Positions 16,877 to 23,410 of a stretch of DNA of 64,000 nucleotides are shown here, one piece after another. Made by a program: the position numbers and the translations under genes. Positions within the stretch are counted from its first letter, which is position 1; every line of letters begins with the position of its first letter. The stretch comes from a virus: positions 84,971 through 148,970 of IMG/VR virus record IMGVR_UViG_3300028392_000034, one strand, 5' to 3'. Under the pieces are notes generated by a model. The model saw only the letters and a program-made list of their open reading frames with translations, had not been told where the DNA came from and did no database searches.

Positions 16877-17142
16877 ACAAACGAATAAACGAACTTGCTG
16901 AACAGGTAAGTCCTGTTGCAACTATTGGTAATTGGGGCAGAGTTGAATGGTCAGACAATGTCTATCCACAACTTGGTGATAAGATGTATGCGTCTATTGA
17001 TTTGGAAAAGTTCGCCGAGTTGATTGTGCGAGAATGTGTTTCTATTTGTCAAGATGTAGATGGCGAAGATAACATTGATGCTAGGTCAGGTAGGCAGGAT
17101 TGTGCTGTAGAGATTAGAGAACATTTCGGAGTTGATGAATGA
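16873..17142 (+). CDS. Small hypothetical protein
   Basis: 89 residues, acidic, with the sequence MYASIDLEKFAELIVRECVSIC, a pattern common in small phage proteins. It overlaps the HNH gene by four bases and may have come in with it. The end (REHFGVDE) echoes the end of the HNH protein (KHFGVEE), which suggests that the HNH gene insertion duplicated or fused to a tail segment here. Confidence 0.65.
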   Translation: MNKRINELAEQVSPVATIGNWGRVEWSDNVYPQLGDKMYASIDLEKFAELIVRECVSICQDVDGEDNIDARSGRQDCAVEIREHFGVDE

Positions 17143-17164
17143 ATAACATTAAAAGGAAAACAAA

Positions 17165-17671
17165 ATGAGTTTTATTGAATCAGTAAAAGGTGCTTTGCCA
17201 GACTATGCCAAAGATACAAAATTGAATCTGGATGCAGTATTACTTCGTAGCACATTAGATGCAGATGTGGCCATGGGTTGTGCTGTGGCCGCACTGGCCG
17301 CAACTGGCAATGGTAAAATCCTATCAGTAATTTTGGCAGATTCTCCGGTATATGCCGAGTCAGCAATGACAGCGGCCAGCATCATGTCCCAAAACAACGT
17401 TTGGTACCCCTATGTTGAGATGGCCGATGATCCTGCATTAAAAGGTTTGCCAGCAGGTTTACGTATGAACGCTATTGCTAATCATGGCGGCACAACCAAA
17501 AGCAATTTTGAAGCATTTAGTTTGGCCGCAAGCATTGTGGGCAAGTGTCATTTCTGTGTAAAAGCACACTATGAAACATTGAAGCAAGAAGGCTATACTG
17601 TGGAACAACTTCGTGACATTGGCCGTATCGCGTCAGTTATGAATTCAGTGGCTCGAGTGCTAAACAGCTGA
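17165..17671 (+). CDS. ahpD: Alkylhydroperoxidase AhpD-like protein
   Basis: 168 residues behind AAAAGGAAAA. The active-site residues Glu116, Cys128, Cys131 (KCHFC) and His135 keep the spacing of mycobacterial AhpD (E-x11-C-x2-C-x3-H), in the carboxymuconolactone-decarboxylase/AhpD fold. AhpD uses lipoamide to recycle three-Cys AhpC, which is encoded upstream in this operon. A strong terminator ends the transcript. The pair would make a self-contained peroxidase, with reducing power from host lipoamide. Confidence 0.88.
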   Translation: MSFIESVKGALPDYAKDTKLNLDAVLLRSTLDADVAMGCAVAALAATGNGKILSVILADSPVYAESAMTAASIMSQNNVWYPYVEMADDPALKGLPAGLRMNAIANHGGTTKSNFEAFSLAASIVGKCHFCVKAHYETLKQEGYTVEQLRDIGRIASVMNSVARVLNS

Positions 17672-17693
17672 TCTGTTGTGTAAAAACAACACC

Positions 17694-17722
17694 CAAAAAC
17701 CCTACTTTTTGTAGGGTTTTTT
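17694..17722 (+). terminator. Rho-independent terminator after ahpD
   Basis: Stem AAAACCCTAC/GTAGGGTTTT with a T5 loop and trailing T residues. Confidence 0.85.
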
Positions 17723-17725
17723 GTG

Positions 17726-17741
17726 GTCAGTGCCCACTAAC
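17726..17741 (+). repeat. Imperfect palindrome shared with 11099-11116
   Basis: TCAGTGCCCACTAACT contains AGTGCCCACTAAC, also present (reverse complement) upstream of the promoter at 11123. It ends 18 bp before the next -35 and is part of a larger imperfect dyad with CTCAGTGGCCAC. Confidence 0.45.
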
Positions 17742-17759
17742 TCAGTGGCCACAATTCGG

Positions 17760-17788
17760 TTGACTCAAAATACTCCATTTGCTATAAT
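17760..17788 (+). promoter_or_regulatory. Sigma70-type promoter driving a leaderless gene
   Basis: TTGACT, 17-bp spacer, TATAAT, then ACTTGT and the ATG at 17795. The downstream bases match the recurrent cassette seen at 18128, 19663 and 20003, where the ATG is ATA. Confidence 0.8.
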
Positions 17789-17794
17789 ACTTGT

Positions 17795-18121
17795 ATGGAA
17801 GTTAAAAAGCAAACCCGAAAACGCCGTCAAGACAGCAACCATGCTGTCTATACCATAACCAACTTGGTCACAGGCGATTACTACATTGGTATTACCGTGT
17901 GCTCAGGTAGCATAAAACGGGCCCTAAAAGTGCGTTTTCAGAAGCACGTTCGCCGTGCAGTAACTGAAGAAAAAGTGTGGGCTTTATGCAACAGTATCCG
18001 TGAATATGGTGCTGAGATGCATACTGTTGAATTTGTTGAAAAAGTCCGCGGTCGCAAGCCAGCCCATGCACGTGAGCGCGAGCTGATTCGCGAATATGCG
18101 CCAGCTCTAAATACACATTGA
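17795..18121 (+). CDS. GIY-YIG nuclease-like protein
   Basis: 108 residues. Residues 18-34 (VYTITNLVTGDYYIGIT) fit the GIY-YIG core strand pair, followed by a basic helix with Arg (RALKVRFQKHVRRA) and the conserved late Glu (RERELIREY). Short GIY-YIG proteins in phages are usually homing endonucleases or repair-type nicking enzymes. This one is about the size of a bare catalytic domain with no DNA-binding tail. The ATG is the predicted first base of the mRNA. Confidence 0.75.
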   Translation: MEVKKQTRKRRQDSNHAVYTITNLVTGDYYIGITVCSGSIKRALKVRFQKHVRRAVTEEKVWALCNSIREYGAEMHTVEFVEKVRGRKPAHARERELIREYAPALNTH

Positions 18122-18127
18122 TTTAGG

Positions 18128-18156
18128 TTGACCAAAAAAGCCATTTCGGTTATAAT
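18128..18156 (+). promoter_or_regulatory. Recurrent early promoter cassette, copy A
   Basis: TTGACC, 17-bp spacer, TATAAT, then ACTTGTATAGAAACTAAAAAGGAG, giving a 25-nt leader with a perfect AAGGAG. Near-identical copies at 19663 and 20003. Confidence 0.85.
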
Positions 18157-18187
18157 ACTTGTATAGAAACTAAAAAGGAGCAGAAAA

Positions 18188-18460
18188 ATGTCCCAACTAA
18201 AAGAATACACATTAGAAATTTACCGAACTGATCGACGTGTCAAAGCAGGTCGTCGTTTGTATGCCAAGCAGGATTTTGCACCTAGCACCAAGGACTACAT
18301 CAATGCCGTGGCCGATGCTAAACGCGGTTTGGGTTTTGTTGTTGAAGTGTTTGAAACTTTTGTCACCAAGCAAAACCTAATAGGTGGTAAAGAATTCCAA
18401 GAGCGTTATGATACGCCTTACTTCTGCTCACCCGCAAGCGAATCTTATTGGAGCATGTAA
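18188..18460 (+). CDS. Small hypothetical phage protein
   Basis: 90 residues behind the promoter cassette and AAGGAG. Its N-terminal half is strongly basic (YRTDRRVKAGRRLYAKQDF), and it ends PYFCSPASESYWSM. The EYTLEIYRTDRRVK opening is shared with small proteins in other large phages. No function assigned. Confidence 0.7.
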   Translation: MSQLKEYTLEIYRTDRRVKAGRRLYAKQDFAPSTKDYINAVADAKRGLGFVVEVFETFVTKQNLIGGKEFQERYDTPYFCSPASESYWSM

Positions 18461-18461
18461 T

Positions 18462-18710
18462 ATGAAAGTTCGAGAACTTATTGAATCCCTGGGCTATATG
18501 AACCCTGATGCCGAAGTGCATTTCAGCTACAACTATGGCGACCACTGGCGCACCGAAGTAGCCCCTGCGGTTAACCAAGTGTCTGAGGGCATTGTGGAGT
18601 TCAGCGACTATCACCGTATGGACAAACTGGTCACAGACGATGAGGATGTCTATGACGAAGAAACAGGCGACTACAAGACAGAAGTCCGTCGTGTGGTAGT
18701 AATAGGTTAA
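18462..18710 (+). CDS. Small acidic hypothetical protein
   Basis: 82 residues from the ATG at 18462, immediately after the previous stop. MKVRELIESLGYMNPDAEVHFSY is a common opening of small phage and bacterial proteins that describe a strand-helix fold. The C-terminus is acidic (DDEDVYDEETGDYKTE). Function unknown. Confidence 0.7.
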   Translation: MKVRELIESLGYMNPDAEVHFSYNYGDHWRTEVAPAVNQVSEGIVEFSDYHRMDKLVTDDEDVYDEETGDYKTEVRRVVVIG

Positions 18711-18734
18711 TAATTGATACACAAGGAGTCAGAA

Positions 18735-18959
18735 ATGATTGCAGTAAGAGATTATGGTATGTTCACAGATCGCGGCAATGCCGCAATTGGTGACTTGGTA
18801 AACTTTGCCAAGACTGCAGAATTGACTTGGCCCGAAACATATCAAATATTAGGAATCCTAAGCGAGTCTAACCCTGAGATCTATGGTGAAGCCATGGACA
18901 CTGAAGTGCGTGAAATCGTTTATAGTCGTTGTAATTTTACCTCTGCCTTTTACTTCTAA
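18735..18959 (+). CDS. Small hypothetical protein
   Basis: 74 residues from an ATG behind AAGGAG (the ATG at 18735 decides the start over an upstream TTG). Mainly helical, with DYGMFTDRGNAAIGDLVNFA and an aromatic C-terminus. No family recognised. Confidence 0.65.
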   Translation: MIAVRDYGMFTDRGNAAIGDLVNFAKTAELTWPETYQILGILSESNPEIYGEAMDTEVREIVYSRCNFTSAFYF

Positions 18960-18968
18960 GGAATAAAA

Positions 18969-19442
18969 ATGGGAACTCGTTCACGTATCGCAGTCATGCA
19001 TGGTCCAATCGCAAAGTCTGTCTACTGTCATTGGGACGGCTATCTGGAACACAATGGTGCTATTTTGCAAGAGCATTATGACTCAAGCAAAGCCAACCAA
19101 CTGGTTGCCCTAGGCGACTTGAGTAGCCTACGCCCTGAGATTGGTGTAAAGCATCCTTTCAGTTGCTTGGATGCTGAGGCTGGTAGCGACTATGAACAAC
19201 GCTATGGCAACATGTGTACCTTTTACGATCGCGATCGCGGCGAAACAGAATGCACTTGGTCAGTAGATCATTCATTTGAAGACTTTTTGGACCGTACCAA
19301 GGGTTGCGGTGCTGAGTTTTACTATGTGATGAAAGATGGTACATGGTATGTGGGTGACACTTATGGCTCAACGGCCTTAAGCAATAAGTTAACACCATTG
19401 GCAGAAGCACTTGAAGCAGTGAAGGAAGAAGTACCTGCATGA
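18969..19442 (+). CDS. Conserved phage hypothetical protein (MGTRSRI family)
   Basis: 157 residues. MGTRSRIAVMHG...KSVYCHWDGYLEHNGAILQEHY and LVALGDLSSLRPEIG are strongly conserved in a phage protein family without known function. The Cys/His/Trp-rich segment near residues 20-30 suggests a metal- or nucleic-acid-binding loop. It overlaps the next gene by four bases. Confidence 0.8.
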   Translation: MGTRSRIAVMHGPIAKSVYCHWDGYLEHNGAILQEHYDSSKANQLVALGDLSSLRPEIGVKHPFSCLDAEAGSDYEQRYGNMCTFYDRDRGETECTWSVDHSFEDFLDRTKGCGAEFYYVMKDGTWYVGDTYGSTALSNKLTPLAEALEAVKEEVPA

Positions 19443-19666
19443 AAACCACCAGGATCAACTGTGGCGCTTGGACATTGAGCAATGATGACGTTGAACAGGC
19501 TACCAAACTGTTTGGCCCCGGTGGTACTCAAGCAGACCGTCGTTGGTTCTATAGGTTACTCGACGATAGAGAATGGCGCAAAAAAGGTCGCTTAGACACG
19601 CAGCTGGTGTTGTATTTTCGCAACAGCGTAGATGCTGTGTTTTTTGCCCTAAAAAAGGGTGGTTGA
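19439..19666 (+). CDS. Small basic hypothetical protein
   Basis: 75 residues. Its tail (LVLYFRNSVDAVFFALKKGG) has the same strand-turn-helix pattern as the proteins at 9057, 9289 and 9901. The stop codon overlaps the -35 box of the next promoter (TTGACC). Confidence 0.6.
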   Translation: MKTTRINCGAWTLSNDDVEQATKLFGPGGTQADRRWFYRLLDDREWRKKGRLDTQLVLYFRNSVDAVFFALKKGG

Positions 19667-19691
19667 CCAGAAATGCCCGATTTGCTATAAT
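19663..19691 (+). promoter_or_regulatory. Recurrent early promoter cassette, copy B
   Basis: TTGACC, 17-bp spacer, TATAAT, then the same leader as copy A ending AAAAAGGAG. Confidence 0.85.
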
Positions 19692-19721
19692 ACTTGTATA
19701 GAAACTAAAAAGGAGCCCAGA

Positions 19722-19997
19722 ATGAAAACCATTCAAGAAGTCAACCAAGCAATCATGTTCGGTAATTGGACCAATGTAGAACTGAGTAGCATGATCGATG
19801 CTGTCAAGTTTAACCGTGCCCGATTGACCAAGGACGTGAAGAATTCAATCAAGCCGGGTCAAATGGTCAAGTTTACATCAAGCCGTACCGGCAAGGTCAT
19901 GGTAGGTGATGTGACCAAAATTGCCATCAAGTTTGTCACAGTTCGCACTCCATCTGGCTTGTGGAAGGTGCCGGCCAACATGTTGGAAGCCGCATAA
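19722..19997 (+). CDS. Small hypothetical protein
   Basis: 91 residues behind promoter cassette B. The N-terminal helix (EVNQAIMFGNWTNVELSSM) is followed by a beta barrel-like C-terminal half (KPGQMVKFTSSRTGKVMVGDV) reminiscent of KOW/SH3 domains. Phage members of this type are frequent; function not known. Confidence 0.7.
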   Translation: MKTIQEVNQAIMFGNWTNVELSSMIDAVKFNRARLTKDVKNSIKPGQMVKFTSSRTGKVMVGDVTKIAIKFVTVRTPSGLWKVPANMLEAA

Positions 19998-20002
19998 AAC
20001 GG

Positions 20003-20031
20003 TTGACCAGAAACACCCATTTTTGTATAAT
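20003..20031 (+). promoter_or_regulatory. Recurrent early promoter cassette, copy C
   Basis: TTGACC, 17-bp spacer, TATAAT, leader ending AAAAAGGAG; 24 of the first 25 transcribed bases are the same as copies A and B. Confidence 0.85.
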
Positions 20032-20061
20032 ACTTGTATAGAAACTAAAAAGGAGTTCAAG

Positions 20062-20409
20062 ATGTCAGTTACAGTTAACGGTATCAAAGTAGATGCAATT
20101 GTAGCCGAAGCCAAGTCAGCCGCTCGTGAAGCCGCTGAACGATTCTTCCAAGATAAACTAGGCGGCCGTGATCAGTTTGCTTGTGGCTTTGCTTGGGTTG
20201 ACATTTTTGGTGTCAAAGGCAATACCAAATTAGGCCGGGCTTTCAAAGAAGCCGGTGTCAGCAAGAGCCATACCGGTGCTTTCCAAATTTGGAATCCAGC
20301 AGGCATGTATGTTCAGAACGTGGACACACTGGAAGCCGGTGCAGAAGCAGCCGCTCAAGTGTTTAAGAAATACGGGTTCACAGCCTACGCTGGTAGCCGT
20401 TTAGATTAA
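20062..20409 (+). CDS. Small hypothetical protein
   Basis: 115 residues from the ATG behind AAAAAGGAG. Alternating helix/strand with FACGFAWVDIFGVKGNTKLG and ending AQVFKKYGFTAYAGSRLD, a pattern seen in small phage-conserved proteins. The many Ala residues in the N-terminal helix (IVAEAKSAAREAAERFF) could form a coiled segment. Confidence 0.7.
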   Translation: MSVTVNGIKVDAIVAEAKSAAREAAERFFQDKLGGRDQFACGFAWVDIFGVKGNTKLGRAFKEAGVSKSHTGAFQIWNPAGMYVQNVDTLEAGAEAAAQVFKKYGFTAYAGSRLD

Positions 20410-20421
20410 TTGGAGTAACAT

Positions 20422-20610
20422 ATGAATAAAGTTTTTCTTATCGTGGCATTTGTGATATTGCTTATTATACTTGCACCAATTGCAACCATTTGGTCCTTGA
20501 ATACCTTGTTTCCTGCCTTGGCAATACCCGTGACATTTGATACCTGGATGGCGTCACTGGTCCTAGGCGGTGTTGTAGGCGGCACAACTGGCGTTTCATT
20601 TAAGAAATAA
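20422..20610 (+). CDS. Small two-segment membrane protein
   Basis: 62 residues with hydrophobic segments at about 5-27 and 44-58, ending in two Lys. Ribosome site TGGAG. First of four small membrane or lipoprotein genes between 20.4 and 22.5 kb. Could be a holin-like or envelope protein; no family recognised. Confidence 0.7.
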   Translation: MNKVFLIVAFVILLIILAPIATIWSLNTLFPALAIPVTFDTWMASLVLGGVVGGTTGVSFKK

Positions 20611-20611
20611 A

Positions 20612-20776
20612 ATGAACATAGATCAAGCCTGCGAAATCATGGAAGCCTATGCTGTGCAACAAGATTTAGAAGATCTAGAGGCAATTGAGCACATGGTCGA
20701 GAACTATCGTACATTAGATCCCAAAGTTCGTCAGGCATTGAAATTTTTTATGAACACCGCAAAGGAAATGGCATGA
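20612..20776 (+). CDS. Small acidic helical protein
   Basis: 54 residues (ATG 20612, TGA 20774-20776), starting one base after the membrane gene and ending in an ATGA overlap with the next. Helical and acidic (DLEDLEAIEHMVENY). The tight overlaps support it as real. Confidence 0.6.
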   Translation: MNIDQACEIMEAYAVQQDLEDLEAIEHMVENYRTLDPKVRQALKFFMNTAKEMA

Positions 20777-21426
20777 AAGCGAATCGCGATACAATGGCCG
20801 CAGTTGATGCCAACTTGCTCTGGGCTGCGGCTTGCACTGCCTTCCGTATCAACAACGGTTACTATAAGCAACCCGAAATGATCGGTGATCAGGTTGTGCG
20901 TTCACCCAATCGTGTTATTGTTGAGCGAGCTTTGTCTGACGCCAGTATGATTACTGATGCTGATCGTACTATGGGTGTGGACTGTCGTCGACACTTGGCC
21001 TCGGCTGTTACCTTGCAGGCCTTGCGAACCGAACTAAACGAATGGGCTAGGATAACTGCTCGAGTGTGCAGTTTGGATGAGATTACCAGCCGTTACGATA
21101 TGAGTGTGATCACAGCCATGCCGCACGGTTATGCTAGACAATTAAGAAAAGAATCAGTAGATGCTAGACTTGCTCGTTGTGATGGCCTGGTTGGCAAGGT
21201 AGGTGACAAGGTTGAGCTCACAGTAGAAGTGGTTCGCAGCAGCTACAGTGAAAAATTTAATACTTGGTTTATCACAGCCATTACTGACAACAATCATTCA
21301 GTTTACTTTTCGTATCGTGAGTCAATCGAACCCGATACTCACACAACTATTCGTGGCACGGTGAAGCGACACAATAACCTGGCCACTCAACTCAACCGTG
21401 TCAAAGTGTTAGGAGTTTCCGAATGA
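20773..21426 (+). CDS. Hypothetical protein with a C-terminal nucleic-acid-binding-like domain
   Basis: 217 residues. The N-terminal ~120 residues are helical, with scattered Arg. The C-terminal part (GDKVELTVEVVRSSYSEKFN, ITAITDNNHSVYF, TTIRGTVKRH) has the strand pattern of an OB-fold-like barrel, seen in several phage replication accessory proteins. Overlaps at both ends are four bases. Function not known. Confidence 0.7.
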   Translation: MKANRDTMAAVDANLLWAAACTAFRINNGYYKQPEMIGDQVVRSPNRVIVERALSDASMITDADRTMGVDCRRHLASAVTLQALRTELNEWARITARVCSLDEITSRYDMSVITAMPHGYARQLRKESVDARLARCDGLVGKVGDKVELTVEVVRSSYSEKFNTWFITAITDNNHSVYFSYRESIEPDTHTTIRGTVKRHNNLATQLNRVKVLGVSE

Positions 21427-21551
21427 AAACATTTATCATTGGTGCCATTTTTGGTATCGTTCTCTGCACCGTGGGATTTTCGGGCATTGCTCGGATGTTT
21501 GATAACGGTGTATCCAAAGTTCAACAAGTAACCAAAGAGGCAGCACAATGA
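21423..21551 (+). CDS. Small membrane peptide
   Basis: 42 residues with one hydrophobic segment (FIIGAIFGIVLCTVGFSGIA) and a basic, coil-like tail. Four-base overlaps with both neighbours support it. It may act with the entericidin-like lipoprotein that follows. Confidence 0.65.
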   Translation: MKTFIIGAIFGIVLCTVGFSGIARMFDNGVSKVQQVTKEAAQ

Positions 21552-21685
21552 AATCTTTAATTGTCATTGCAATGATTGGTCTATTGACCGCGTGTAACAC
21601 CGTGTCGGGTCTTGGTAAAGATCTGTCCGGCAGCGCAGAATGGACCAAAGACAAAATCAGCAAAAAAGAATTTAATCAAAAGTGA
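21548..21685 (+). CDS. Entericidin-like lipoprotein
   Basis: 45 residues: a signal peptide ending in the lipobox LTAC, then CNTVSGLGKDLSGSAEWTKDK. CNTxxGxGxDxxxxG is the signature of the entericidin A/B family of small bacterial envelope lipoproteins linked to a toxin/antidote lysis pair. The family is chromosomal in proteobacteria, so a phage copy is unusual. It could affect host envelope integrity or exclusion, which is inference. It overlaps the upstream membrane peptide by four bases. Confidence 0.75.
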   Translation: MKSLIVIAMIGLLTACNTVSGLGKDLSGSAEWTKDKISKKEFNQK

Positions 21686-21716
21686 TACTTTTGGTTAACC
21701 GGAATCTACATTATGG

Positions 21717-21745
21717 TTGACATTCAAACAACAGTCCGCTATAAT
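21717..21745 (+). promoter_or_regulatory. Strong sigma70-type promoter
   Basis: TTGACA, 17-bp spacer, TATAAT (21740-21745). Confidence 0.85.
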
Positions 21746-21751
21746 ATGGAT

Positions 21752-21770
21752 ATGCTAAACAATTTAGCAT
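21752..21770 (+). promoter_or_regulatory. 5'-terminal hairpin of the next transcript
   Basis: ATGCTAAA-CAA-TTTAGCAT, a perfect 8-bp stem that starts at the predicted transcription start, followed by a 47-nt leader with AAAGG. Likely stabilises the mRNA. Confidence 0.65.
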
Positions 21771-21817
21771 GTGTATTTTAAATCAACTTTTTAACAGGCA
21801 ACAACGAAAGGCAACTT

Positions 21818-22150
21818 ATGTCGCAAGATAAACTTTTTACCGTAGCAGGTACCGCAACTAATTCTAACGGAACAGTGAAAGCTCGTTTCGCTAACGACTT
21901 GGTGGCTCGTATCAAGATCCTGAACAAAGCAGGATGCACCAACATCAATTTGGTTGAGCTCCCAAGCCCAATGACCAAATTGCAAGCTCTCCAGCATTTG
22001 CAGAGCTTGGGCATTACCGAAGGTGATGCTGGTTATGCTGTAGCCAACAAATTGGCTGAGAAGACCAAGGTCGCCAAGAAAGGCGAAGTCAAAGTAGCAG
22101 GCGCTAGTATCAAGGCCACTGCAAAAACTTCAGCCAAAGTAACGGCTTAA
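21818..22150 (+). CDS. Conserved phage hypothetical protein (LFTVAGTAT family)
   Basis: 110 residues. KLFTVAGTATNSNGTVKARFAND and NLVELPSPMTKLQALQHLQSLG match a small protein found in many T4-like marine phages. The C-terminal half is a Lys/Ala-rich tail (KVAKKGEVKVAGASIKATAK), possibly nucleic-acid binding. It has the strongest-looking early promoter in the window and a hairpin leader, which suggests abundant expression. Role unknown. Confidence 0.8.
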   Translation: MSQDKLFTVAGTATNSNGTVKARFANDLVARIKILNKAGCTNINLVELPSPMTKLQALQHLQSLGITEGDAGYAVANKLAEKTKVAKKGEVKVAGASIKATAKTSAKVTA

Positions 22151-22192
22151 TAGGTACCAGGGGCAGTGCCAATAAGTCCCCTAACTTATACC

Positions 22193-22477
22193 ATGAACAA
22201 GATACTTGCAGTATCTTTTCTTTTTTTGTTATCCGGTTGTGCGGCTCCATTGGTGTGGACCGGGCTAGGCGTGTCGAGTGTGGTCGTTAACGAAACCACA
22301 GGCAAAGGCATTGCTGATCATACTGCCAGTGCAGTAACGCAACAAGACTGTAGACTTCCTAGGGCACTCAATAATCAATCCATTTGTCAAGATCCTGCAT
22401 TAACCAAAATACAATTAACTACAACTGGCACCAAGCCATCTACAGTTAGCGAAATTGAGTTGAGATATCGTCAATAA
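22193..22477 (+). CDS. Small lipoprotein
   Basis: 94 residues from the ATG at 22193. The signal peptide MNKILAVSFLFLLSG ends at the lipobox LLSG-Cys16. The mature part is about 79 residues with two Cys. Periplasmic or outer-membrane location is expected. No homologue recognised. Confidence 0.75.
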   Translation: MNKILAVSFLFLLSGCAAPLVWTGLGVSSVVVNETTGKGIADHTASAVTQQDCRLPRALNNQSICQDPALTKIQLTTTGTKPSTVSEIELRYRQ

Positions 22478-22504
22478 CTTGATCATTTGAGCTAAGTATG
22501 TTGT

Positions 22505-22735
22505 ATGTTAGACGACCTTGATTATCCCATTAGGATGGCCATTAACCAACTGTTGTTGGTTTTGTATCAGCAAGGTATTACGGAAATTCACACAGGCGGA
22601 CTCATGCGCTTGTTAGGAGTTCCAAACGAAGTTTCACAAGAGTATGACGATGAGCGTATACTGTTAGATGACGACTTTGTTAAACATGTGAGTGAATTTG
22701 GTTCACCAAGATCTTCGGATCAATCTTTACATTAA
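22505..22735 (+). CDS. Small conserved phage protein
   Basis: 76 residues; helical N-terminus (IRMAINQLLLVLYQQGITEI), then MRLLGVP and an acidic, low-complexity end. It resembles small phage proteins of unknown role. The last base is shared with the ATG of the next gene. No promoter of good quality could be assigned immediately upstream. Confidence 0.65.
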   Translation: MLDDLDYPIRMAINQLLLVLYQQGITEIHTGGLMRLLGVPNEVSQEYDDERILLDDDFVKHVSEFGSPRSSDQSLH

Positions 22736-22977
22736 TGACTGCACCTTCAAATAAAAATGGGGACGCCCTATATACGGTAATCTTACGGGCACCTGACGCA
22801 AAAAGCCAACTGACTCGATGGATCAATACTAGCCGAAACATACGGGCTCGTGTTGACGACAATCGTATGCACATCTATAATCAAAATACTTTGAGCCTGT
22901 TTATGGTCACTTGGACACATGGTTGGGACAACATGGTCATTTGGGATGCCTGGACAAAACGGCATATTAGTCTTTGA
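22735..22977 (+). CDS. Small hypothetical protein
   Basis: 80 residues with a strand-rich pattern (ALYTVILRAPDAKS; LSLFMVTWTHGWDNMVIWDAW) rich in Trp. It begins on the last base of the preceding stop. No family recognised. Confidence 0.65.
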   Translation: MTAPSNKNGDALYTVILRAPDAKSQLTRWINTSRNIRARVDDNRMHIYNQNTLSLFMVTWTHGWDNMVIWDAWTKRHISL

Positions 22978-22983
22978 TATTTC

Positions 22984-23011
22984 TTGACATCGTGTCTTTA
23001 TAGTGTATAAT
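22984..23011 (+). promoter_or_regulatory. Sigma70-type promoter
   Basis: TTGACA, 16-bp spacer, TATAAT; leader hairpin GTGC-TTAG-GCAC at about 23018-23029, then AAAGGA before the ATG at 23050. Confidence 0.8.
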
Positions 23012-23049
23012 TAAAGGGTGCTTAGGCACTTTATTATAAAGGAAATACA

Positions 23050-23238
23050 ATGTCACAAAACCATGACGCAATCAAAACAGCGTTTGATAACTATCTTACC
23101 GAAAACGAAAAGTTCACAGCCAAGGGTGTTAAAGCTGCCGCGGCTCGTGCTAGAAAAGCCTTGCAAGAAATGAGCAAAGCAATCAAAGAACGTCGTAAAG
23201 AAATCACAGTAGAAAAAGAAGCTCTAGCCGCAAAATAA
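23050..23238 (+). CDS. Small basic phage protein (histone-like/coil)
   Basis: 62 residues, strongly helical and Lys/Ala/Arg-rich (AKGVKAAAARARKALQEMSK), of a kind widespread in T4-like marine phages. The pattern suggests a DNA- or RNA-binding coiled helix, without proof. Behind its own promoter and hairpin leader. Confidence 0.75.
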   Translation: MSQNHDAIKTAFDNYLTENEKFTAKGVKAAAARARKALQEMSKAIKERRKEITVEKEALAAK

Positions 23239-23239
23239 C

Positions 23240-23410
23240 ATGCGGTATAGTTCTATTACAACTATAGTAGAAGACCCTGATCACCCAGGCGAAATGTTAT
23301 TGCTCCTGGGTGATGAGCTCTGCGAACACATGGAGTGGACGGAAGGTGATGTTCTAGAGTGGATAGATAACAAGGACGGCACATGGACCTTACGCAAGAA
23401 AAAACCTTAG
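23240..23410 (+). CDS. Small AbrB-like phage protein
   Basis: 56 residues (ATG 23240, TAG 23408-23410). LGDELCEHMEWTEGDVLEWIDNKDGTWTLRK reads as a swapped-hairpin AbrB-type strand pair (GDxLxW.....W..GD.). Such small proteins are conserved in T4-like phages. It overlaps the next gene by 28 nt, and the tight spacing supports it. Confidence 0.65.
   Translation: MRYSSITTIVEDPDHPGEMLLLLGDELCEHMEWTEGDVLEWIDNKDGTWTLRKKKP

Noticed and set aside
17165-17397. Antisense frames over ahpD
   Set aside because: They lack start signals and are shadows of a well-conserved gene.
22480-22505. Possible leaderless promoter before the 22505 gene
   Set aside because: No TATAAT-like box at the right distance and no -35; a weak resemblance only.
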